Shown here in pieces: positions 24,069 through 35,400 of a stretch of DNA of 64,000 nucleotides; the stretch's first letter is position 1, and each line of letters starts with the position of its first letter. Source of the DNA: Mansonella perstans. Taxonomy: Eukaryota; Nematoda; Chromadorea; Rhabditida; Onchocercidae. The notes beneath the pieces were generated by a model that was not told where the DNA came from, searched no databases, and was given only the letters and a program-made list of their open reading frames with translations. Where the stretch lies: assembly GCA_037074765.1 (NCBI GenBank), contig JBAMDO010000039.1, forward strand, positions 124,001 to 188,000, given 5' to 3'. A program made the position numbers and the translations under genes.

Positions 24069-26982
24069 ATGACATCAAGTAGTTACTTCGGCTTTGGACG
24101 TGAGCCAGGTACAAATGGCAACAGTATATACTTTCCAACGAGTGAGGATTCTGACGGGAGTACTGCGAAACCAGAACGAGTGAGACAAATAGATAATGTA
24201 TACCATAAAATTAGGGCGAACTAATTATATTGTAATAAAATTAATGAACACAGTCGTTCATCATTTAATTAAAAAAATGCACAAATTAAAAAGAAATTGT
24301 TGTAATGAGCCCATTGATAAAAGCGATATATTGTTACAATTACAATAAAATTTCTGCATGTGAATGCCCAAAGTTTACTTTAATTGATTTTAAAACCTCG
24401 CACTTTATACAAAAAACTCTAAATACTGCCAAAACATTATTCTCTCTCACCGTCCTAACAAAAAAAAATTGATATTTTTAGGGATTAGTGCTAGATCTAA
24501 CGAAGAAAGTTATGAGTCCGGCTACAGGTGACATTACTGTCGATACTAATTATTATTCAAAAATGAGTCTGCCTGACTCTAAAATATTTGATCCCGTAAT
24601 TAATTATAATGGTGAGATTGAGTGCAAACCATTTGTTCAAGTGAGGGTTTCATTTATTATAATTTAAAAACATTTAAATCATTATTATAATAAATCATTA
24701 CTTTACTAATTTAAACGAAAACATTCTATTAATGTGTTTTTCCAATAAAAAAAATTTTCTTCCAAATCTGTAAATTTGCAGTTGCAAAAATAGCGTTATT
24801 GTTAACGTTTGTTCATTTGTTTCTTTGAGCAAATTAAAGTCTCAAAATTCTATATCATCACAGTTCTCAATATAGTTGAGCCTATTTAATTTTTTGATAT
24901 GCTCAAATAATATGATCCAGTATGATCCAATTTTTTTTACTTAAATACAACTAAAATTTTAACGAAATTTGAAAGCTTTCTTATACGGAAAAGTGTATTA
25001 ACTTTAATTTCCGCATAAAAATCTCCGCATAAAAAAGAGTTTATTTTTATTTTTTTTTTAAATGCAACTTTTTATCCACCCATCGCTTTCTTAATTCATC
25101 AACCCATTTTTTCATTTTGTTAATTGAGCATGAAATTAAGGAAACAAAGGAGAAACAAATCATCGCATCGATTTATGCCACACCAACGCTCAATAATGTA
25201 TTATGGCTTTATTTTCTTTTTGGTTTATATATTTTGAGAATTTCTAAACAAAAAACAAAAAGAAATGGCTAACTAATTTTATGAGTCCATTTTTCAAATT
25301 TCAGCCTTGAATTCAGATTTTAAGTTTTTTCGGAATTTTATGTATTTTGGAGTCGCAAATTTTTAAAATTTTTCTCTTTAGAGTCGAGGTATTATTGATG
25401 GCCATTGGAAAGATGATGATGATGAGGGAATAGATAAATTCGAAAATAAGCAGCAAGTATGTCGCGACTATTTAATGATTTAAAAAAATTTTGTTAAATT
25501 TCGAATAGCTTTTTTCGAATCAAAATGTTTTTGTGACTCGGTACAATTCGGTTGTAATGCAAGCTGTAAAGATAGAAAGAGTGAAATTTTATATGGAGCT
25601 AAAATCTGTTTAAATGAGTGACTCGATTTAGTCATTGCTTTTATTATCAATATTATTATCACTGAAACTATTCCTGCATCACTGCTATTATAATAACATT
25701 CCTATTGATATTATTATTAATATTGCTTCGATTTAGTCACTTATTTTTATTTCATCATGAACGCAAATAACAGTTAAATATGCTAGCACATGAACATTAG
25801 CTATTAGCGCTAATCAATTTGTTTCAGATTAATAATTTATCGCAATTCTTCTTTATCTAGTTATTGAATCAGGAAAACAAAACAGAAGGATAGAGAAGAA
25901 TATGTTGTTGCTGATATACTCATTACTATGAAAATTATTTAATGAAATAATTTGAATATTACAAACTTTCAGGTGGATATTATAGCAACTATGAAAGATA
26001 ATGCAGCAAAAGCGATGCCACATCAAGAAATACAAGTACCATCACCAGTAAAAGTTTTGCCATATTTTAATACTTTTTTATATTTTATAATGGATCATCG
26101 ATTAATTGCTGCATATTATTGTGTTAAATATTTCAGACCGAAAGTGTCTATATAAATATGCCTAACTTGTATAGTTTTATTAATAGTAAAGGGCAGAAGT
26201 ATAATCATAATCATTCTTCACCAATATCTGAAAAATATGGTAAGCACTCGTTTTTTAATCTTTTGTTTTCTTTCGCTAAGTAATTAAAATTACTATCACC
26301 TTTATTATCCCATCACAATCATTTGGTTGTATCATTTCTAAAGTTAAATTGAATGTTGCTTTTTTCCCACCAATCAATTTTTTTTTTTCCGTTATTCAGT
26401 AGTAGATTTATTTAGTGAACAAAAACGGCTGAAAATTTATATAAATATATTTCATTTTCAGTAATTGAAGGAACGAAAGCAAATGTAGAGCGTACGGAAA
26501 GTAAAGTGATTGAAACAAAAAAATTATGTAAGCAAGTTTCAAACCTGCAACAATTTTCTTCTCAGAACGAATACACATTTGATGATACATCGGAAACAGA
26601 GTGTAATTTTGGTATCATCACAGTTCAGTCTGAATATGCTTTCAATGTTAGTCATCATATTACTATTAATTCCAATAATATTAATTTTGTAATTTTATGT
26701 TATTTTGGAGAAAGACATTATTAAAGCAATCAACTCCTTGCATCTTCTTAGGTTATGGAATATGGTAGCACCAGTGAACATTTGCTGCAATCAAATGGAA
26801 CTAATAAAACGGAATCGAAGGATAAAATTTCGATAAAGCAAGGAAAGTTTCCGGATTCATGCGTTTCTAATATAGAGTGTTATACGGAAAAATATATTGC
26901 TAGCACAATGGAAGAATCGGAAAAGGAATATATACAGTCATATTATAATGGTGATGAATTTAACCAATGGACCGTTTATTAA
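24069..26982 (+). CDS. seven-exon gene, acidic low-complexity protein of unknown function (318 aa)
   Basis: Coding exons are 24069-24197, 24482-24640, 25382-25456, 25973-26047, 26137-26239, 26462-26646 and 26752-26982 (stop TAA). All junctions have gt/ag borders. Introns are phase 0 except the fifth, which is phase 1, and the frame is continuous for 318 residues. The start is the first ATG (MTSSSYFGFGREPG); an in-frame TAA lies upstream, and an acceptor-like ttcgag before the 5' leader could serve trans-splicing. The protein lacks a signal peptide and membrane span and is rich in Ser, Glu, Lys and Asn. It contains an Asp run (KDDDDEG, near residue 107) and ends FNQWTVY. It looks largely disordered apart from the N-terminal SYFGFGREPG motif. 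I do not recognise the family. The phase agreement across seven exons makes the gene model secure even though the function is unknown. Confidence 0.75.
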
Positions 26983-27208
26983 TTACAAGGCAAACAATAT
27001 TTCCCTCTCCATTTTCACCCCTTACCCATTTTCCGTTTTCCATATTTCATAATCCGGTTTTATTATCTTTTATCCTGCAACCTCCATCCTCCTTAACTAA
27101 TTATTATCATTTCAACATTTTTGACTGAAATGTTTGCTTTGTGAATGTAAAATTGCTAGTGGTGTAAACGGATAAATTCATCTGCAATTATACACACTTG
27201 AAGTATTC

Positions 27209-27214
27209 AATAAA
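27209..27214 (+). other. possible poly(A) signal of the seven-exon gene
   Basis: AATAAA lies about 230 bases after the stop codon at 26982, with no closer canonical copy noted. Confidence 0.4.
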
Positions 27215-27379
27215 ATTACAAACCAGCAATTTGCCTTCTTAATATAAAATTTTAGACTTTGAAAAAAAAGCTTGAAAAGTTAAGAAAAAATTGCAAACAG
27301 TAATTTTTTCCGACCAAAAATTTCACACTCTGAAGAAACTGAAGTTCGAAAAAAAGGCTATAAATCAATTGGCTGTGAA

Positions 27380-27546
27380 AGAAGATGCGAAAGTAGAAAC
27401 GAGTTGAAATAATAAAAGCAAGCCTAAAGATATCAAACCAGCAGGTCTGGCGGTGCCCAATTTCATGTATGGTAAAACACCGGAATTATCTTTATCTGTA
27501 GCTTTATCAATCAGTACCATGGAGACCCTAATAATGGAATAATAAA
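27380..27546. other. GC-richer segment open on both strands, possible exon
   Basis: On the plus strand a frame reads KPKDIKPAGLAVPNFMYGK and then TPELSLSVALS, to a TAA near 27542. On the minus strand an acceptor (ttccattattag) is followed by VSMVLIDKATDKDNSG and VLPYMKLGTARPAGLISLG, to a TGA near 27369. Only one can be real, and neither is linked to a neighbouring exon. It lies between the plus-strand gene and the 3' end of the Arg/Ser gene. It could be the last exon of a small gene, a pseudo-exon or inserted foreign DNA. Nothing decisive is visible. Confidence 0.25.
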
Positions 27547-27743
27547 TAACAAGTGATAAAATCTTTGGTCAAATTTATTATTCATATTTTATTACTTCAT
27601 AGTTATTTTGTTAATTTTAAATTACATTCAGTAAATTATCAATTTATTTATGAAAATTTTTAATAAATCAGTTTTCCATTGGTTTTTCTCCTTTTCCTTT
27701 TAAATACTGGTTGATTTGTCTTCGTTTTCCATCTGTAAAATTC

Positions 27744-27749
27744 TTTATT
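27744..27749 (-). other. possible poly(A) signal of the Arg/Ser-rich gene
   Basis: AATAAA on the minus strand (tttatt as printed), about 155 bases downstream of the TAG stop at 27905. A second copy lies at 27643-27648. Confidence 0.45.
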
Positions 27750-27904
27750 GATTTTTAGACAAATTAATTAACAGCTTGGTCAATCGGAATTATGTTTGAT
27801 ATCATTGACATTCATGATAAATGCGCTATAAAGATAAAAAATTAGAAATAGCGGAGAATTTGATCTGTTAGAGAAAATTTAATTTACTATTGCTATAATC
27901 ACAG

Positions 27905-28531
27905 CTATCGTGATTGGGAACGATGACGACGACGGTACAAATAAGGAGAGCGCCGGCGACTACCAGAACTTGACCAACGGTACGAATAAGGAGAGCGCCG
28001 GCGACCACCAGAACTCGACCGACGACGGTACGAATAAGGAGAGCGCCGGCGATCACCAGAACGCGACCGACGGTACAAATTAGGAGAGCGCCGGCGATCA
28101 CCAGAACTCGACCGACGACGGTACAAATTAGGAGAACGCCGGCGACCACCAGAACTCCACCGACGGTACAAATAAGGAGAGCGCCGGCGACGGGGATGTG
28201 AGTATGAACGAAGACTATGTCGGCGACGGAGCTTTAAGTATGGACGACGACCACGTGTGTAAAAGAAACGACGGCGTTGTCTCAGTCTTGACCGTTGGAC
28301 AGACATAGGACTTCGACGCCTATATCGATATTTTCGTGTAGGTGAACGTGAAATGCGTCTTCTTTTTGCAATAGGTGACCGACTACGGCTTCGCGACGGA
28401 CTACGGCTTCCTGACCGACTACGGCTTCGTGACCGACTACTACGGCTTCGTGACCGACTACGGCTTCGTGACCGAATACGGCGCTTAACTGCCCTTCGTC
28501 GCTCATGTCGAAAGTGTAAACCACACGGCAT
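27905..28531 (-). CDS. Arg/Ser-rich (RS-domain) protein, single exon, 208 aa
   Basis: The open frame runs from ATG at 28529-28531 to TAG at 27905-27907, with an in-frame TAA a few codons upstream of the ATG. Residues 20-53 are almost pure Arg-Ser dipeptides, followed by SP-rich segments (RRISRSPTRK, RRRSPMSVQR). Residues 115 to about 200 form six tandem units of 15-16 residues beginning RRRSPYLY, RRRSPNLY or RRRSPYSY. Proteins with RS domains usually act in the nucleus in pre-mRNA splicing, with the serines phosphorylated by SR kinases. This protein has no visible RNA-recognition motif, so it resembles RS-rich cofactors more than classical SR proteins. An acceptor-like ttcaacttttag about 80 bases upstream would fit trans-splicing of a short leader. 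It could instead be the last exon of a larger gene, but no upstream coding exon was seen. Confidence 0.7.
   Translation of the reverse strand: MPCGLHFRHERRRAVKRRIRSRSRSRSRSRSSRSRSRSRSGSRSPSRSRSRSPIAKRRRISRSPTRKYRYRRRSPMSVQRSRLRQRRRFFYTRGRRPYLKLRRRHSLRSYSHPRRRRSPYLYRRWSSGGRRRSPNLYRRRSSSGDRRRSPNLYRRSRSGDRRRSPYSYRRRSSSGGRRRSPYSYRWSSSGSRRRSPYLYRRRHRSQSR
27932..28189 (-). repeat. coding minisatellite, six units of 45-48 bases
   Basis: The DNA encoding the six RRRSP-x-x-Y units alternates 45- and 48-base periods and keeps the reading frame. As printed on the plus strand each unit contains a ggagagcgccggcga-like core. The block is strikingly GC-rich compared with the surrounding DNA. Confidence 0.8.
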
Positions 28532-28610
28532 CCCTGATTCTCCCGTTTAAACTTCCTTACGTAACTTCCTCACTTAAATGATACGGCACACTGTCACCCT
28601 GGCAAGATTA

Positions 28611-28613
28611 ACT
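28611..28613 (-). promoter_or_regulatory. possible trans-splice acceptor for the Arg/Ser-rich gene
   Basis: On the minus strand the T-rich tract ttttttcaacttttag ends at 28612, about 80 bases before the ATG at 28531. Many nematode mRNAs receive a spliced leader at such sites. No coding sequence precedes it, so an ordinary intron is less likely but not excluded. Confidence 0.35.
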
Positions 28614-30172
28614 AAAAGTTGAAAAAAGGGAGTGGGTTAAGTTAAAGCAGGAGATGAAAATTGTGTAGCATGAACTGGCAAGGTTGGGGGAGTAAACACA
28701 AAATGTTAGGACTTTGTTTTAGCAATCTATTTATAGTAGATTTTCAAATATGCAAATTAGGTTAGATGGAAACATAACGGCTTTTTTTTTTGAAAATTTT
28801 TCTTTTGACGCAAATCTTCAAATTTAAATTCATATCATAGTTTCATGAAAAATTGTTATCAGAAAAATGATATCCAATTTTTTGCACCTATTTCTAGCAA
28901 ATTTAGAATATTTGGATGATTTGATCAAATGTGAATTTTCAATTAATTTTTCATTTTCATATAATATTGAGTCTCCTGCTCAAATTCACGTACGTGTTCC
29001 TTCACGCACTCATTTCTTTGTTTTTAATTTGATCTAGAATTCAGGTGCAAAATCTTCTCATCCATTCACAGTAGTTTCTCGTGCCTCATCATTCAAAACT
29101 TTCCAGCTTTTTGATTACTAAAATTTACTCAATCATTTTGTTTACTTACTATAAAAAGTACAAAATATATTAAACCAAATTTTAATTGTTGATAAATCTT
29201 TTTTTATCATCAGCAAAAATACTCAATTTTGAGGCATGAAAAAGACAAAAATAAATGCATCACACTTCATTTCAAACAAATATATTGAAATATATAATTT
29301 TAAACACGGATATCGTTTCACTTTTAAACATTTCTAAGTTAAGCTTTTAATTTCGATAGCCTAAAATGGAGGAACATTAAAATAGTATGAATATTATATT
29401 TATATATGTAATGAAATTATTTCGGACACTGAATATGTAATTTTATAAATTATTGATCTTAAGTATTTTCGGTAGAAAAAAATCAATTAATTAAGGAAAT
29501 TAATTGCAAAAGAAGAATAAAAAAGAGAAAGAAGAGTGCGTATATCCTCTGCAAAAGTGACTGCTTCATCTTTTCTCGAATCCAACGGTTCATTTGTCAT
29601 TCGCTAATAAGTTTGGAAAGTTATTGAAAGTTCATTAAATATGATCTATCTTATAGATAAATAATTAAAAGTGGAATAATTTCAATATTTCGAATCATTT
29701 CAGGCAAAAAAAAAAGGAATAATAAAGCCGTTTTCCAATAGTATTATCTAAAATATTTTTAGTAAGTAATGAAAACGACATAATCGTACGACAATGTAAT
29801 AATTAAGAAAAATAAAAAGGCAGTGTAGTACAAAGAGGGCAAATAGACAGAGAAAAATAGGGAGAAAAAGAGAGAGAGAGAGAGAGGGCAAATGAAAGAA
29901 AATATTGAAGGAATAATCAATTTAGTAACAAAATTATTGCAATGAATTAATACTGTAAAGATTTAAATTTCAAATGACTCAACATCATTCATACAAATTT
30001 TATTATACAGAACGTAAATGAAACTTTAAACAGAAACTTTTTCAAATTCAAATACATGGAAAAAATTTCAAGAATAAATTACAGTGAAAAGAAGAATTAA
30101 AAGAAATTGCATCATTGAAACAAAATTAAAATGAATTATTTTAGAATAAAAAAATTACTATCATCTCAATAA
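28614..30172. other. intergenic region between the Arg/Ser-rich gene and the LAR gene
   Basis: No exon was seen. It contains an AG dinucleotide run at 29869-29887. The two flanking genes lie on the same strand, so this stretch should hold the promoter of the Arg/Ser-rich gene on the left and the 3' flank of the phosphatase gene on the right. Confidence 0.5.
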
Positions 30173-30178
30173 TTTATT
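30173..30178 (-). other. possible poly(A) signal of the LAR phosphatase gene
   Basis: AATAAA on the minus strand (tttatt as printed), about 350 bases after the TGA stop at 30528. Placement is only suggestive in such AT-rich sequence. Confidence 0.3.
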
Positions 30179-30527
30179 TTAAGTTATAATTTGAGAGAAA
30201 ATTCATTGAAATTTATCATTACCGCATCAATGTCCAGTATCAAATTACTATCTGCAGTTAAAGATTAAAGAATAACAGATGATAGCATTGATAATAACGA
30301 TATTTGCAAATGATAATATACATCGAAGGCTACTTTTCAAGTTATTTTTCTAAAATAGCACAAAAACGATGAATACCCGTAAAAGATTTGAGAAATAAAA
30401 AAAGAAATGAATTAAGACATATTAATATAATTCATTCAAAACAGAAATCAATAATTTCATTTAAGGGAAGCAATATTGAGTAAGAAAAAAAACAAAGGGA
30501 AGAAGAAAGAAAATTATCATTTCACGC

Positions 30528-32462
30528 TCAAGATATTTGATATGGATTATCATAAGTGGCTAGGAATTCGAGAGCAGCCTGATAACAGAAATGATACTGA
30601 TCCTTATCCTGAACCATATTTTGACGCTCGGTTCGGAGTAATTTAACTGTAGTAAAAACGTCAACTACATGTTCTAACTTCATCCGATCAATAATTACAC
30701 TAAGCGCAATGAAAACTCCAGTACGTCCAGCACCTGTTGAGCAATGTACCGTAATTGGACCATCCACTCCGAATTGTGTTTTCGTCCGATGCACCTAAAA
30801 ATTTTAATAAAAGCTATTATTCATTCAAAGAAAAACAAATATTTGCAGGAAAAAAAAGTTTTATTTATTGGATGTACAAAAAAGTAATGGAATGATTTGT
30901 TGGGAAAGCTTTATAAATGAAATTTGCAGAAAAAAAAAAAAAACCTGATGAATGAAGTCGATGAATAGTTCGGCAGACTTTGGTGGACAATGGTCAGGCC
31001 ATTCAACATATTGGAAATGCCTCAATGTTTTTGTTTGACCAGACTAAAAATTTAATCCAATTAAATGATGTTCTACGCATTAAAGTTGTAAAATAAATTA
31101 TTAAATAGTTAAATATGCTAACAGCAAATTGATAACAATGAAAAAAATAGATTAACGGAAATGTTAATATAACATATGGTATGTATAATGTCAGCACTGA
31201 AAATAATCCAAAATTAGAAAATGGTCAACAATTAAGCAATAAAACAACACAATATCGAGAATTTTGTATATTTATTTGCTTAAATTATTACAATAAATAG
31301 CAGAATGTGAAAAGAACGATAAACTGTGCAAATTTAAAATTAAAAAAAATATAACTTGAAGACTAAGTACCTTAATAAATCACAAAAAAATACCTCTGTA
31401 TCGGTGATCCTAAATTCACGTAGTACATACTGAGACATATTGTATTCTGCAATCGGTTCTACCACCAAATATCCAAACTGTGCACCCAATTCAGCTGGCC
31501 AATACTCATAACATTTTTCCTACAATCAGCAAAAATTAAAACATCAATTTATCATTATCATTATTATTATCGTGCTTTATTACAATGTTTTCATAAATAT
31601 GATTTGTTTTTATCAATTCGTGACTTTTACAAACATATTATAGAAGAGAAAGAAATCAGAATAACGTACAGTGGCAATTATCGCAGTTCTTCCAAACAGA
31701 GAAAAGTGAAAAGTTTATGTTTATTAAAAATTTTATATAATTTCCCATCCTGAATTTTATATTTTATATTCATAAATGTTTTATGAAAAAATGGAATGAA
31801 AGAATAACCCGACAAGTTTCCGATGTACGAATAAGCATTACAATAATTGACGATTCATGTTCCCAAATCATCCGCCAGAAATCGTTTATCGTATAAGGCA
31901 TCGGTCCTTGCGTTGCAATATATGCACTACGCTGCCTAAATATAAGCTTGTCATTAGTAAAAAATAGAAAAATTTAACTGAAAATATATTAAAGAAACAT
32001 CAAAGGATCACAATAGGTAATAACTACAAGAGTAGAAAAAAATAAAATATATGAATAGCTGAAAAATTAATAAGAGAGAATAAAAAAATGTCATATTAAA
32101 AATGTCATATCAATGAATAATTGAGGAAGTATAAAATATTTGAATAATCAAAACATGTTTGGAATGTTTGGAAGTCATCAGAATTAACAAATGAAAAAGT
32201 ATTAAAAAGAAAACGAAACATACCAAAAATATAAAAGGAATGAAGAATAGCAAATGAATTTAAAAACAAGTAACAAAGCAAACCTATAACCATCAATCCA
32301 AGAAGCATTGATATAATCTGAGCCTTCCTCACCCGGAATCTGGCGTAAAAGGACACGTGATGAGTCGTATGGTACCATATTGATTAAACGATTTTTTGGC
32401 CGATTTACAGACAAATTTGCAGCACTGCACCGAGAATTTGACAATTTCATTGTTGCCAAATG
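30528..32462 (-). CDS. ptp-3: LAR gene: second phosphatase domain D2 and C-terminus
   Basis: Five exons (32284-32462, 31809-31935, 31394-31519, 30945-31043, 30528-30794). The domain reads [86 protein letters not shown], then [20 protein letters not shown], and ends [14 protein letters not shown] with TGA. In LAR receptors D2 is usually weakly active or inactive and serves as a binding and regulatory platform. Here the recognition Tyr is Leu (KNRL), as usual for D2, but the general-acid Asp (WPD), the nucleophilic Cys and the Arg are all kept. The signature loop has Thr-Gly-Ala where D1 has Ala-Gly-Ile. Donor of exon 31809-31935 is TGTCGG then gttatt. Confidence 0.94.
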
Positions 32463-35400
32463 CTATAAAATGAACTAAGAACCTTACATTATTATGTTTT
32501 GAAGTCAGTTAGAAATCAATACGTATATCATTTTAATTAAAAAACTGAATCATTAGATATATGCAAATTTTGACAGAACAAAAACAAAACTAAGTGATAA
32601 AATTTCTATTCTTATATTAGAATTGATATGAAATCCAAGGCAAATACCATTTATTCGCTAATTCAGCTAAATATTTTTATTCTTTTTTATATTAAGAAAT
32701 GCAAATTTCGAAACAATATTTTAGAGATAATTATTGTAATCACTAGTAATGATAATTATAGAGTAAAAATTAAAATAAGTTTAATAGCACAGGTGTAGAG
32801 CTTGTATGAAACAGAAAATATACCCTAAACTCAAGTTCCATTGCTGAAATTTGATCAATTGGCTGAATTTGCATTAAAGCTTGTACATGGGTGTATAATT
32901 TGCTAGCAGGCACTTCCGTTGAACCGGATTGTACAGCATCCAGTACTGCATCATGGATAAAAATGTACTGGTCATCAGTCTGAAAAATTTTGCACAATTG
33001 AAAAATATTAAATACAATTTGACAAATGGAAAATGAAATATAGGATAGATGAAAGGAAAAAGTTTTTTATACATTAGTACAATTTCCTTACGAATATTCG
33101 ATGAACTATGATTTTATTTCAAAATTTTTTAAAATTTCATTTTAATTTTTTTTTAATTTCGTTTTTCGTATTAAATGAAACAATCCGTCCCAACTGTTTC
33201 AAATTTAAGATTAAATTTTATATTTACCTGAACCATATATGATCTCTGTGATCGCAGCGCTGCCACACAACCATAAATATCTACAGTATTTTCATACCTT
33301 AATCGTTCCAACATATAATCAATTACAATAAAGGCGCCTGTTCGCCCAATTCCAGCACTGTAAAGTTTATAATTTACGAAAAATTTAACAAATATAAATG
33401 CATTTCATTGTTTTTGGGTAAAATTCGATAAACTGGTAAAAAAAATTGAGAATTTTATTTCTTTAGTTCTTCTTGTGGAATGAATGCAAACTTTTCCCAT
33501 TCACCATATTTAATGAAAACAGCAGCTTCTAACCTGCAATGTGATATGATTGGACCAGCATCTGGACGATTTAAAGTTTTCACCCTCTTTAGGAACATCA
33601 AAAAAGGTGTCGGATGATCAGGAACACCATGATCAGGCCATGCAGTATATTGGAAATGTCTTATTTCCCGTATTTTACCACCAGCTCTGTGTTGTAAGCG
33701 AAATGTCCGAATTGTATAATGTGCCAGCTCTAACGTATCCAATAATGATACCTAAAACATTTCACCATCTTCCTAAATCAATCAGAAATTTCCTTATTTA
33801 TTCATCTGTTTCCACAACAAAAGGAAGATCAGTATTGCAGTTTGAAAACATTAAGACATTGAATTACATCCCTCACCAGCATAAATCGGTGTCATTCTAA
33901 ATATTTTTCTAAATTCTAAATAACAACCTGTTTAAAGAAGTGTAATTCGTACCGAAAATCTTATTAATAAACGTTTATAGTCAAATTACTAACAAAATAA
34001 TTGAACTGCCTTACTAAATTACAACATAAATTATTTTACAAAATTATGAAAAAACTAATTCAAATCACTTTACCTGAATATGAGCATAATAAGATGTTCC
34101 TCTACTAGGCCAATATTGATTGCATTTTATTCGTGATCGTTCCTCTAATTTTGTCAGCATTACTATTGTTGCTGTATTTTCCTCCCAAACCATTCGCCAA
34201 AAATCCGCAAATGTTTCCGGTAATGGTCCTTGCGTTGCAATGTATGCTTTTGGCTAAACATGAAATTATTTATTTTTTACAAATATACAAGTATCCATGA
34301 ATCATTTGAAACATAGTTTTTATCCAGAAAAAATAAAAGTTATATATTTATATACTTTCGTTTTATATCTGTATATTATTGGAAGAAATTAAAATACTAC
34401 TTATTTCAAAATGTCGGAAAAAAAGGAAAAAAAAAGGGATAAAATTAAAAAAAATAAATAAGCAACAATAAAATAATATTAATTAATGAACAGGTAAGAA
34501 AGGTATACCTTTTCATAACCATCAATATAATTAGCATTTATGTAATCACTACCCTCAACATTATCAATAATAGTAAGAATAACGCGTGAATGATCATATG
34601 CAACCACATTAGCATATCGATTTTTCATTTTATTTATTGGTCGACTTGAATTTTCCCAAGTAAAATGTTGGCCAGTTTCAATGCTTTCGTATTCCTATAA
34701 TAATTTTAATCATCTCAATTTTTTTACTTTTATTGTTACTTGATTAATTAGGTTAATATTACATTTTCTAAACGAAATAAACAATAAATGATATTTAAGA
34801 AGAAGGAGAAACAGGAATGAATGTAAAATTATCGTCCGAAAAGACGAAAAATTTCATCTGCTTAAAAATAATAATGTAATTCTGAGTTAATTAAATCCAA
34901 AATTGCATTTTTATAAAATCAAAAATTAATGAATTTCACAAAATTTACAAATTTAGAAAATAATGCATCCCTATACCTGTGAGAATAAGGCATTATTATT
35001 CATTTTTAGCTTATCAATATGAGCAGCAAATTCAGCAATAGGAATTGGTGGATGGGTAAGTGAATGGCCAGCAACAGTACCACCACTTGATGGTAATATC
35101 GACATTGGTAAAGGTAAATCATTGTAGATTGCACCACTACTCATATGACTTTGATGTAATGGATACATATCCATTACAGAATCCATCGCACAGCCACCAT
35201 TTCCATTTATCTGAAAAATCAAGATTCGAAGTGATAAAACTTTATAAAATCCAAAAAAAACAAACAGCGTTTTTGAAAACTTTTCTTCAGTATCTCTGTC
35301 AGAGAGAGGAGGGAAAAAGAAAAATGAGTTATAAAATAAATCCGGAAAAAGTAGGTTGCAACTGGTGTATAATATACCTGATCATACGGATTAACTATAT

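Noticed and set aside
27868..28149. Minus-strand frame with repeated VLVIAGALLI phrases
   Set aside because: Alternative frame of the same coding minisatellite; its hydrophobic repeat is a by-product of the GC-rich unit.
28282..28524. Second minus-strand frame with repeated GHEAVV phrases, and the plus-strand frame at 28353-28550
   Set aside because: Both are other-frame readings of the Arg/Ser-dipeptide repeat. The RS frame has the expected composition and the longer open span.
33550..33900. Plus-strand open frame of 116 residues
   Set aside because: It overlaps the LAR D1 exon 33534-33751, whose minus-strand reading has unmistakable PTP motifs; the plus frame is its antisense shadow.
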